DNA of 64,000 nt, from NCBI RefSeq assembly GCF_900566085.1, contig NZ_UPHT01000032.1, forward strand, positions 88,890 to 152,889, given 5' to 3'. Below the pieces are notes generated by a model. That model ran no database searches. It had not been told where the DNA came from and saw only the letters and a program-made list of their open reading frames with translations. Position 1 is the stretch's first letter. Each line of letters begins with the position of its first letter. Source of the DNA: Mycobacterium attenuatum (GTDB lineage: Bacteria; Actinomycetota; Actinomycetes; Mycobacteriales; Mycobacteriaceae). Below, piece by piece: positions 27,827-35,459 of the stretch. Both the position numbers and the translations under genes were made by a program.

Positions 27827-29377
27827 TCATGAGTTCTGATCTGCTCGATTGCGGGGTAGGAGCAGCCAGACGGCGACCGCCGCGGCCAGCGGTACCAGTG
27901 CCATGGCCAGACTGGTGGTGCGCAGCGCCGAGGCGATGAGCTCCTGGGTATCTGCCAGAACCCGATACGCCAGCTCGGGGTTGAGGCTGCCGAGACCTCC
28001 GACGTGACCGCCGCCGGCCGAGCGAGATGCTTCCAGTGCGTTGGCGGCCTGTGCGGGCGAGATATCCATGCCGGCGAGCCGCTCCCGGGCCCGTGCGGTG
28101 TAGAAGGTGGTGGTCAGCAGGGTGACAACGGTGGGGCCCAGGGAGTAGAAGGATTGGCCGGCCCCGGGTTTGACCGCCGACACCGACCCCTCCAGTCCGG
28201 GCGGGGCGTAGCTCATCATGATGCTGGCCTGCGGCGGCTCGACGATGGCGACGCCGACGCTCAGCATCACGACTCCCAAGGCGATCACCGGGAGGGAGGT
28301 GCTCACCCCGAAGGTGGCGAACATGCAGCTGGCCAGGGTGAGCAGTCCCAGACCCCACAGCATCGTGGTTCGCGCCGAGGTCCGCATCATCATGCGACCG
28401 CCCATGAGGGCCGCGGGCGCTTGCACCGCGGCGGCCAGCACCAGCAACAGACCCAGCACCGTCGGCGCAAACCCGCGGACCACGGTGGTGTAGTAGCCCA
28501 GCAGCAGCACGCGGCCGGCAAGCAGGAAGTTGAATGCCAATCCGGTGATGACCGCAGCGTTGAAGGGGCCGGCGCGGAAGATCCGCAGGTCCAACGCCGG
28601 CTGGTCGGTGTGTTGCTCCCACCAGACGAAGAAGACTCCGGCGGCCAGCCCGACCAGCAGCGGGGGGACAGCCGCGCCGGGGCCATGAGCCAGGCGCGAC
28701 AGGCCATAGACGAGGCTGACCATCATGAGGCCGGCCGCGCCGATGCCGCGGTAGTCGATCCGGCGGCCCTGGATGCGGAACGTTTCGGGGACGAACCGCA
28801 ACGTGATGGGAATGGTGATTAGCGCCGTGGCCGGGGCGACGATCAATGCCCAGCGCCACCCCAGCGACTCGACCAGGATGTCGCCGACCAGCGGTAGCGG
28901 CGCTCCTACCAGGAACGCCGTCCCCAGGAAAAAGCTGATCGCTTTGCCCCGCTGCGCGGGCGAGAAGACGGCGTTGATGATCGCCAGGGACAGGCCCAGC
29001 AGAAAGGCGAAGCAGACCCCGGTCAGAGCCCGAGTGATCATCAGGGTCGCGGCGTTGGGTGAGACTGCGGCGAGCAGTCCGCTGACGATCACTCCGGCCA
29101 GCCCCAGCAGATACATCCGGCGTTTGCCGTAAATGTCGCCCAGCGTGCCGGCGCCGAGGATCGTCGCCGCCAGGGTCAGCGTGGCCAGACTCGCGGTGAA
29201 TCCGGCTGCGGCGGTACTCATGTGCAGACCCTCGCGCACCGGCACCAGGCTGCTGGAGAAGATGGCCGGGTCGGCGCCGGTGATGGAGAAGCCCAGACCC
29301 ATGGCAAGCACGGTCATCCATTGGGCGAACGTCAACTTGTCCTGGGTGGACTGGCTTGGTGTGGATAGCGCGGTCAT
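27827..29377 (-). CDS. MFS transporter, DHA2-like (14 TM)
   Basis: A 516-residue polytopic membrane protein with about 14 hydrophobic segments. Motif A is recognisable in GTLGDIYGKRRMYLLGL, and LVGAPLPLVGDILVESLGWRWAL corresponds to the antiporter-type motif C region. It resembles EmrB/QacA drug-proton antiporters; the substrate is unknown. The start lies 36 bp after the PPE gene, so it may be the third gene of a PE-PPE-MFS-ARH transcript. Confidence 0.88.
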   Translation of the reverse strand: MTALSTPSQSTQDKLTFAQWMTVLAMGLGFSITGADPAIFSSSLVPVREGLHMSTAAAGFTASLATLTLAATILGAGTLGDIYGKRRMYLLGLAGVIVSGLLAAVSPNAATLMITRALTGVCFAFLLGLSLAIINAVFSPAQRGKAISFFLGTAFLVGAPLPLVGDILVESLGWRWALIVAPATALITIPITLRFVPETFRIQGRRIDYRGIGAAGLMMVSLVYGLSRLAHGPGAAVPPLLVGLAAGVFFVWWEQHTDQPALDLRIFRAGPFNAAVITGLAFNFLLAGRVLLLGYYTTVVRGFAPTVLGLLLVLAAAVQAPAALMGGRMMMRTSARTTMLWGLGLLTLASCMFATFGVSTSLPVIALGVVMLSVGVAIVEPPQASIMMSYAPPGLEGSVSAVKPGAGQSFYSLGPTVVTLLTTTFYTARARERLAGMDISPAQAANALEASRSAGGGHVGGLGSLNPELAYRVLADTQELIASALRTTSLAMALVPLAAAVAVWLLLPRNRADQNS

Positions 29378-29413
29378 GAGGGTCCTCCGTCTTGACGTGC
29401 GGGATTGGTCGGG

Positions 29414-30511
29414 TTAACCGGCAGCGGGCGAGCCCACGATTACGAAGCGGTTCGCAAGGCCGTATCGGGCCGCCGACGAGCTGCTTGTGTTGCCGGCTCT
29501 ACCCGCCGCTGGCAGGCCGCCCAGCATGGGTGCCGCCGCATCCGGTGCAATCTGGGAAGTGGACGCTAGCCCGGTATTCGGCAATGCCGTCGCCGCGTGG
29601 CTGATGTTCGGGGCTGCGGTGCCCCAACTGTGCGGTACCGACAACGCCCCGATCGAACCGGCCCTGCCCATGCCCGCCGACACCGTCCCGATGCGGCCCA
29701 GACCCGGCATCTTGATCGGAAAGCTGGTGGCCGCCTGTGCCAGCGGTCCCGCGGCCTGTGCGGCCATCTGGCCCATCGACATGAACGACCTCAGGACCGA
29801 CGTGATGGACATGGTTGCCGATGTGCTGCCCATGACGACCTCGACCGGCGTCAGCATCCCTTCTTCCACCGTGACCACGCCGGCGACCAACGGACGGGTG
29901 GCGAACCACTTCAGCAACGGCGGCACGGTGGTGATGAATTGTGACAACTTCACCGTGGTGCTGGCTGCCGCCGCGGCGCCGGCCGCGTGGGCGACCTCCG
30001 GCGCCACGGCGAACGGGGTCAACCGGGTAGCGGCCGCCGCCGCAGCGGCGTAGCCGTACATCGCGACCGCGTCTTGTGCCCACATCATGGCGTAGTGGGC
30101 CTCGGTCGCTGCGATCGCCGGAGTGTTCTGGCCCAGGATGTTGGTGGCTACCAGCGTCATCAACTGCATGCGATTGGCGGCGATTTCCGCCGGGGGCACC
30201 GTCATCGCGAACGCTGCCTGGTAGGCGGCCGCGGCCGCGGAGGCCTGGCCGGCGGTCGCCTCGGCCTGTCCGGCCGTGACGTTCAGCCACGACAGATAGG
30301 GTGCGGTCGCGGTTGCCATCGCCACCGATGCCGCACCCTGCCAGGGCCCGCCGACCAGCGACGAGATCACCGACCAGCACTGCCCGGCGGTGGAGTACAA
30401 ATCGGCGGATAGCCCGTCCCAGGCCGCCGCAGCGGCCAGCAGCGATCCGGCACCGACGCCGGCGTACATGCGCCCGGAGTTGATCTCCGGCGGCAACATC
30501 GCGTAGTCCAT
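29414..30511 (-). CDS. PPE family protein, SVP subgroup
   Basis: A 365-residue PPE protein (Pro-Pro-Glu at 7-9 in [15 protein letters not shown]). The ~180-residue N-terminal helical domain contains GPWQGAAS, the W-x-G turn. The C-terminal half has the SVP signature (GALSVPHSW) and ends ANRFVIVGSPAAG. PPE proteins are exported by ESX systems as dimers with PE proteins; SVP-type PPEs are usually ESX-5 substrates. It follows its PE partner by 14 bp. Confidence 0.95.
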   Translation of the reverse strand: MDYAMLPPEINSGRMYAGVGAGSLLAAAAAWDGLSADLYSTAGQCWSVISSLVGGPWQGAASVAMATATAPYLSWLNVTAGQAEATAGQASAAAAAYQAAFAMTVPPAEIAANRMQLMTLVATNILGQNTPAIAATEAHYAMMWAQDAVAMYGYAAAAAAATRLTPFAVAPEVAHAAGAAAAASTTVKLSQFITTVPPLLKWFATRPLVAGVVTVEEGMLTPVEVVMGSTSATMSITSVLRSFMSMGQMAAQAAGPLAQAATSFPIKMPGLGRIGTVSAGMGRAGSIGALSVPHSWGTAAPNISHAATALPNTGLASTSQIAPDAAAPMLGGLPAAGRAGNTSSSSAARYGLANRFVIVGSPAAG

Positions 30512-30525
30512 CGCTGCTCTCCTGC

Positions 30526-30825
30526 TCAGCCGACCGCAGTGGCGTTGGCGGTCTCGGCGGCCGCGTACGACGCGGCGCTGGTACCCAACGTGGTCACCAA
30601 ATGGTCGTGGATGGCGGCAGCGTGAGCGCTGACTTCCCGGTAGAGAGCGGCGTGCGCGGCGAACTGGGCCGCGACCAGCGCGGACACCTCGTCGGCAGCG
30701 GGCGGAACGACCGCGGTGGTCGTGGCTGTCGCGGCGACGTTGTGTGCGTTCATCGCCGAGCCGATACCCAGCAAATCTCCCGCCGCTGCCGCGAGTGCCT
30801 GCGGCTGGGTGGTCACGAAAGACAT
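30526..30825 (-). CDS. PE family protein, partner of the adjacent PPE
   Basis: A 99-residue PE protein consisting only of the PE domain, starting MSFVTTQPQALAAAAGDL. The general T7SS signal Y-x-x-x-[D/E] is Tyr87-Ala-Ala-Ala-Glu91. An AGGGAGGTA ribosome site precedes the ATG. It should fold as a helical hairpin against the PPE protein and direct secretion. Its promoter region carries one of the three shared dyad/promoter elements. Confidence 0.96.
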   Translation of the reverse strand: MSFVTTQPQALAAAAGDLLGIGSAMNAHNVAATATTTAVVPPAADEVSALVAAQFAAHAALYREVSAHAAAIHDHLVTTLGTSAASYAAAETANATAVG

Positions 30826-30903
30826 GCGCTTACCTCCCTCTGAGTTGACTTGTGACTTGTGAGTTGGTCCCTGAACCGGCCCCTTGCGGGCCAAGTGCTT
30901 TCT

Positions 30904-30982
30904 ATGATCGGGACCACAGCACCGCCGCCCAAGGGCGAAAATCACCCAACCCAGCCCGATGGATGGTGCAAAAGTGTGCGCT
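30904..30982 (-). promoter_or_regulatory. Promoter/operator element 1, upstream of PE-PPE
   Basis: Reading toward the PE gene: imperfect dyad (30965-30982, GGTGCA-N6-TGCGCT on the plus strand), a conserved GGGTTGGG (30945-30952), -35 TTGGGC (30927-30932), a 17-bp spacer and -10 GATCAT (30904-30909). Order and spacing match the elements at 33631-33707 and 37321-37399. Besides this element, the 410-bp gap to the glycosyltransferase shows nothing I can name. Confidence 0.65.
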
Positions 30983-31236
30983 CGCGTGCTCGACACCGCC
31001 TTCACCGACCGGTCGCCCACCGGCGGACGCCGCAGGCCTGCGCCGATTCCCCGCTGGGGTTTCTGGTCCGCTTGCAGGAACTCGCGCACGTCGACGTCGC
31101 ACTCGACCGCGGGCCGTCCGGCCGCGGCTACTGAACCCGTTGCACCCCAAGGTGATCCATCGCCTCTGAGTCGTCCACCGTGCGGGTCCAGGGTGATTTC
31201 CGGCTCGCGCCGTAAACCCTTGCTGTTAGCCGGGTT

Positions 31237-32337
31237 TCACGACACGCGTCCCAAATACATTGGTTTGTTTGGTGTTATCGTTCGGACTCGCGTGCCGGCC
31301 CCGCCAGCGCCGGCCACGCGTTGCACCGCGGCGCGCCCCGCGGTCAACGCGACCCCGCGTTCGGACGGCGGCGCCGGGGCCGGCTGGCCGAGCTTGGCGC
31401 GCAGCTTCGACAATGTGAATCGATTGTGCTCGACGTCGTAAAAGAACCGCACCGGCCGGAACGGCAAATAGACCAGCAGCAGGAAGAACATCGCCAGCAG
31501 TGCCGTCCAGCTCTTGACGCCATGCGTCTTTGTCGTCCTGGTATAGCGCGTGATATACCGCCAAAAGTCCCGCGCCGGGGCTTCCAGCCGCCGGCCCGAT
31601 ATGCCTGCGACCATTGCCGGCTCGTAGGCGATGTCGAAACCGTTCTTGAATAGGGTCAGGGCGAGGTCGATATCTTCGTGTAGTTGATCGTCGAGATCCA
31701 GGTGAGCCAGCTGACGGACCGCCTGCCACGCCGAATTGCGGATTGCCATATTGGCCCCCAGGAGAAACCGCTGATCTGTCGCATTGTGCTGCAGAAAATT
31801 GCGGATCCGCTGATCTCCCCAGAAACCCACCCTTCGCAGGGGCATGTCGTAGTACAGAACCGGACCGGTCGCCGCGGCGACAGCCGTGTCGGCAAATTGG
31901 CGGCGAATCTTCTCCACCCAGTCTTTGGCGATGAGGGTATCGGCATCGATGCGACCGATGACATCACAGCGCGCGTGGTCGAATCCAAGGTTGCGTGTCG
32001 GGATGAGGCCTTGCAGCTCGTTCTGTTCAAGCATGCGAATGTTTAGCTGCGGGTTGTGTCGTTGATATTGGCGCACCACCGCGGCGGTGCCGTCGGTCGA
32101 TTTGTTGTTCACCACGATTATTTCGTCGGGAGCGGACGTCTGGGCGATGCACGATTCCAGGCAACTGCCGATCCAGCGTTCCTCGTTATACGCCGGGATA
32201 ACAATGGTTACCGACGGGCGCCGCGACATGAAATCAGGCCATATTGCCGGCGGATTCGAACGCACGGGCGGGGGTGGCAGTCTGTCGTCATAGTCGCTCG
32301 GTTCGCGCGCTAATATCAACTGTGGAGCGTTCAACAT
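31237..32337 (-). CDS. Family 2 glycosyltransferase with C-terminal membrane segment
   Basis: A 366-residue GT-A fold enzyme. The N-terminal nucleotide-binding part is VTIVIPAYNEERWIGSCLES; the metal-binding DxD is in GRIDADTLIAKDW; DLDDQLHEDIDLALTLFKNG carries the acceptor-side acidic motif. One or two hydrophobic segments lie near residues 272-296 (TALLAMFFLLLVYLPFRPV). Donor and acceptor are unknown. It starts 10 bp after the aminotransferase-like gene, so both probably act on the same product. Confidence 0.88.
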   Translation of the reverse strand: MLNAPQLILAREPSDYDDRLPPPPVRSNPPAIWPDFMSRRPSVTIVIPAYNEERWIGSCLESCIAQTSAPDEIIVVNNKSTDGTAAVVRQYQRHNPQLNIRMLEQNELQGLIPTRNLGFDHARCDVIGRIDADTLIAKDWVEKIRRQFADTAVAAATGPVLYYDMPLRRVGFWGDQRIRNFLQHNATDQRFLLGANMAIRNSAWQAVRQLAHLDLDDQLHEDIDLALTLFKNGFDIAYEPAMVAGISGRRLEAPARDFWRYITRYTRTTKTHGVKSWTALLAMFFLLLVYLPFRPVRFFYDVEHNRFTLSKLRAKLGQPAPAPPSERGVALTAGRAAVQRVAGAGGAGTRVRTITPNKPMYLGRVS

Positions 32338-32347
32338 ATTTTCCTAA

Positions 32348-33481
32348 CTAAGCTGCGATCTTGCCGAGGTCGAGTAGATGGCTGGTCGCCTCCAGAAACT
32401 GATCGTTTTCGTGAGGCAAGCCGGCGGAAACACGCAGATAGTGCGATAAACCTACGTCGCCGAGAAAGACGCCGATGTCTGCATAGGCCTCCCAGACGGC
32501 CTGCGCGTCATCGAATTTCCCGATGAGAAAGAAGCTGGTGTCGCTGTGGGGAATATCGAAACCTTCCATTCGAAGGTAACTGACCATCCGCTCACGTTCC
32601 TGCAGCAGTTCGGGCACCTTAGCCAGGATCTCGTCGGCACGATCAATAATCACGGCCGCCGCGGCCTGCGTCATAGATGACACGTGATACGGAAGTCGCG
32701 TGGCGAGCAGCGCGTCAATAATATTCGGGGCAGCTACCAGGTAGCCCAATCTGCCGCCGGCAAAAGTAAATGCCTGGCTCAGGGTCCGGCAGATCGCGAC
32801 CTTGTCCGGGTAACGGTGTATGAGTTCGACCGCGCTGGTATTCGTTGACATTTCGATGTAGGCCTCGTCGATGACGAGTATTCCTGACCGCAACCGGGAC
32901 AGCACTTCCTCGAACATGTCCACCCCAAAACTGTCGCCGCTGGGATTGTTCGGGCTGGCGATCGCCACCACACCGGGCTGGTACTTGTCTATCGCTGTGA
33001 GGGCCGCGTCCAGGTCGCGACGCGGAAATGCCCGTGACGGCACACTCAGCCATTGCGTTCCTGCGGCTTCCGCAATGACCGGGAAGTATCGATACGACGG
33101 TTCCAGACCGAGGGCGATCCTGCCTGGACCCGCGAATGCCCGAAATAGCTGCTGGAGGATTTCGTTGCAGCCGTTGCCCACCCAGATGTTTTCCGGCGTT
33201 ACGGTGATGCGCGCGTGACTGGAGATATATTCGGCCAATTTCGCTCGTAACAGCGTTGCCTCACTGTCGGGGTAGATGTTGATGGCCGCGATTTGGGCTC
33301 TGACGGCTTCGATAACTGCGTTCTGGATGTGCGGCGCCAGCGGGTACGGGTTGACCGGACAATGCAGGCTGATGCCATATCCGGATCCGCTCGGCAAAAC
33401 GGCACTGTCGAGTATTCCAGTGCGGTCCGGAGGTTTCGTCGAAACGCCGGGATAGTACAGCCGAAGTGATGTGGTCTTCAT
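32348..33481 (-). CDS. HisC-like aminotransferase homologue lacking the PLP lysine
   Basis: A 377-residue fold-type I PLP protein closest to histidinol-phosphate aminotransferases. Conserved parts: VGNGCNEILQQLFRAF, EPSYRYFPV, IASPNNPSGD, LVIDEAYIEMS and the substrate-binding Arg region LRVSAGLPHEND. The cofactor segment reads RTLSQAFTFAGGRLGY where the family has T-L-S-K-A-F; the codon at this place is CAG, so the Schiff-base Lys is Gln. The protein may be inactive as a transaminase or catalyse a lysine-independent PLP reaction. It leads an operon with a glycosyltransferase and is divergent from a PucR regulator. Confidence 0.85.
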   Translation of the reverse strand: MKTTSLRLYYPGVSTKPPDRTGILDSAVLPSGSGYGISLHCPVNPYPLAPHIQNAVIEAVRAQIAAINIYPDSEATLLRAKLAEYISSHARITVTPENIWVGNGCNEILQQLFRAFAGPGRIALGLEPSYRYFPVIAEAAGTQWLSVPSRAFPRRDLDAALTAIDKYQPGVVAIASPNNPSGDSFGVDMFEEVLSRLRSGILVIDEAYIEMSTNTSAVELIHRYPDKVAICRTLSQAFTFAGGRLGYLVAAPNIIDALLATRLPYHVSSMTQAAAAVIIDRADEILAKVPELLQERERMVSYLRMEGFDIPHSDTSFFLIGKFDDAQAVWEAYADIGVFLGDVGLSHYLRVSAGLPHENDQFLEATSHLLDLGKIAA

Positions 33482-33630
33482 TTTTCCTCATTGGGATGCT
33501 TGGCGGCGGCCGGAATAACCTTGGTGGCGAAGCGGCCGCCATCACACACTTGCGCGCTCGTCGCCGTGGCCGGGCCCGGCAAGTTGCTCACCCGCCGCAG
33601 ACGGCTATGGCTGACGACGATCTGAGATCC

Positions 33631-33707
33631 ATACTGGCTATCGGCTCGTTGCCGTCCAAGGGCTAAACCTCCCAATCCGGCCATCAAATGGTGCAAAAGT
33701 GTGCACC
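33631..33707 (-). promoter_or_regulatory. Promoter/operator element 2, between the aminotransferase-like and PucR genes
   Basis: Perfect dyad GGTGCA-N6-TGCACC (33690-33707), conserved GGATTGGG (33671-33678), -35 TTGGAC (33654-33659), 17-bp spacer, -10 CAGTAT (33631-33636), all oriented toward the aminotransferase-like operon. The dyad ends 29 bp before the PucR GTG, so the same site could also control the regulator itself. Confidence 0.7.
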
Positions 33708-33736
33708 CGATGCATCGGCGGGTCTAGGGTGAGTGG

Positions 33737-34948
33737 GTGGTCTGGCAACGCCCGTCACCGCGGGTATGCGAACTGATCCGGCAGGGCGCCCGGATTGTCC
33801 TCAATACCCCTTCGGATTGGCTTGACGAATACGATCGCGCGACCATGGCGGCCCACCCGGCGATCGCCGAGGATCCCGTGCTGGCGGCAGCAACCCGCCG
33901 CAGCATCAGCTCCAGCTTGATGCATTGGGCCGCAGCCAATGTGAGTAATCCCGGCGCCCCGGTGCCGGCCAATCTTGGCCCCGAGCCGCTGAGCATCGCG
34001 CGCGACATGGCGCGCCGCGGTATGGAGCCGTTCACTTTTCGTCCGGCCCAAACAGCGGGTTGGCGGCTGTGGATGGATACCGTCTTCACACTCACCTCCG
34101 ACCCTGACGAGCTGCACGAACTGCTCGATGTGTCGTTTCGGTCCATCAGCGAATTCATCGACGCCACGTCTTCCGGCATTGCCGAACAGATGCAGCGGGA
34201 GCGCGACGAACTGGCCCGCGGCACCCACGCGGAACGCCGCGAAGTCACCGCGCTGATCCTCGACGGCGCCCCGATCAGCCGTCAGCGCGCCGAAGCGCGA
34301 CTGGGCTACGCCCTCAACCGCGCCCACATCGGCGCCGTGATCTGGAGCGACGAACCCGACGACGACCTCAGCCAGCTCGACCGCGTCGCCGATGCGTTCG
34401 GTCATGCAGCCGGATTTTCGCGGCCTCTGACCGTGATCGCGAGCGCGGCCACCCGGTGGGTGTGGGTGGCCGACGCCACGCTCGACGTCGAGCAGGTTCA
34501 TCGGGCGGTCGAGGGCACACCCGGTGCGCGAATCGCGATCGGCACCACCGCCAAGGGAGTCGAGGGCTTCCGGCGCAGCCACCTCGAGGCGCTCACCACG
34601 CAGCGCATGGTGGCCGGGCTGCAATCCCGCCAGCGGGTAGCGTTTTTTGCCGACGTCCAGTTGATCGCATTGATAACGCAAAACCGCGAGGCCGCAGAGG
34701 AATTCATCAAGAACACGCTGGGGAACTTCGAATCGGCGGGGCCCGAGCTGCACAAGACCGTGCTGACCTACATCAACGAGCAGTGCAGCGTCGGGCGTAC
34801 TACCAAACTCCTGTACACCCATCGCAATACGTTGCTGCGCCGCCTCGAGCGCGCCGAGCGACTCCTGCCTCGGCCCTTGGAGCACAGTAGCGTTCACGTC
34901 GCCGTCGCGCTCGAGGCCTTGCAGTGGCGCGGCAAGCCGGCGACCTAA
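33737..34948 (+). CDS. PucR/CdaR-family transcriptional regulator
   Basis: A 403-residue regulator. The N-terminal ~160 residues have no clear motif but are rich in helices. The middle part (~170-290, TALILDGAPISRQRAEARLG onward) resembles the GGDEF-like domain of CdaR/PucR proteins. The C-terminal helix-turn-helix is LLYTHRNTLLRRLERAERLL. Members commonly activate catabolic operons next to them. It is divergent from the aminotransferase-glycosyltransferase operon, and a perfect dyad lies just upstream of its GTG; it is the best candidate to bind the three dyads. From memory it resembles M. tuberculosis Rv1453-type activators. Confidence 0.85.
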   Translation: MVWQRPSPRVCELIRQGARIVLNTPSDWLDEYDRATMAAHPAIAEDPVLAAATRRSISSSLMHWAAANVSNPGAPVPANLGPEPLSIARDMARRGMEPFTFRPAQTAGWRLWMDTVFTLTSDPDELHELLDVSFRSISEFIDATSSGIAEQMQRERDELARGTHAERREVTALILDGAPISRQRAEARLGYALNRAHIGAVIWSDEPDDDLSQLDRVADAFGHAAGFSRPLTVIASAATRWVWVADATLDVEQVHRAVEGTPGARIAIGTTAKGVEGFRRSHLEALTTQRMVAGLQSRQRVAFFADVQLIALITQNREAAEEFIKNTLGNFESAGPELHKTVLTYINEQCSVGRTTKLLYTHRNTLLRRLERAERLLPRPLEHSSVHVAVALEALQWRGKPAT

Positions 34949-34997
34949 CGGGGCTCAGCGTCCTCCCGTGCCGGCCATACCGGCATGCCCACCGATT

Positions 34998-35429
34998 TCA
35001 TCGATGCCCGTCTGGCCCACCGAATCCACCGGGTCCACCGAATCCACCGGGTCCGCCGATCCCGCCGATTTGGCCCGGGCTTCCGATGCCACCGGGGGTT
35101 CCCGGAACGCCCCATTGGGGTCCATAGGGTCCGTAGGGCTCACCGGGTGCCGGTGGCCCTTCCGGTCCGCCCGGTCCGCCCCAGCCGCCGGGTCCATACA
35201 CTCCTCCGGGGGTACCGGGTGGCGGTGGCCCGATATGCGTGGGCGCTGCTGCGGGTCCCGGCGTCGCAGCCAGCTCACATTGTTGCGAAACGTTGTTCCA
35301 GACCCAGCCAATGGGGCAGTTGCCGTCGGCCCGGCTGATCGCCGGTGAGCCGACGCCGAGCACCGGCAAGAACGCCAGCAGCAGAGTAAGCGCGGCAATG
35401 GCGCTGCACCGTCGTAACAAATGCCGCAT
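34998..35429 (-). CDS. Small secreted Gly/Pro-rich protein
   Basis: A 143-residue protein with a signal peptide: basic start MRHLLRRC, hydrophobic IAALTLLLAFLPVLG, then a cleavage-like region ending SRADG. A short conserved-looking part with two Cys follows (NCPIGWVWNNVSQQC, probably a disulfide). The rest is PGGxGGP-type low complexity. I know no function. It starts 30 bp after the amidohydrolase gene on the same strand, so they are probably co-transcribed. Confidence 0.75.
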   Translation of the reverse strand: MRHLLRRCSAIAALTLLLAFLPVLGVGSPAISRADGNCPIGWVWNNVSQQCELAATPGPAAAPTHIGPPPPGTPGGVYGPGGWGGPGGPEGPPAPGEPYGPYGPQWGVPGTPGGIGSPGQIGGIGGPGGFGGPGGFGGPDGHR

Positions 35430-35459
35430 CCCAGAACCTCTTTCGTCATCCGGTCATTG

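Noticed and set aside
27747..29321. Extension of the ADP-ribosylglycohydrolase frame to 897 residues
   Set aside because: The extra part is the antisense-free shadow of the MFS gene in another frame; homology starts at the ATG at 27746.
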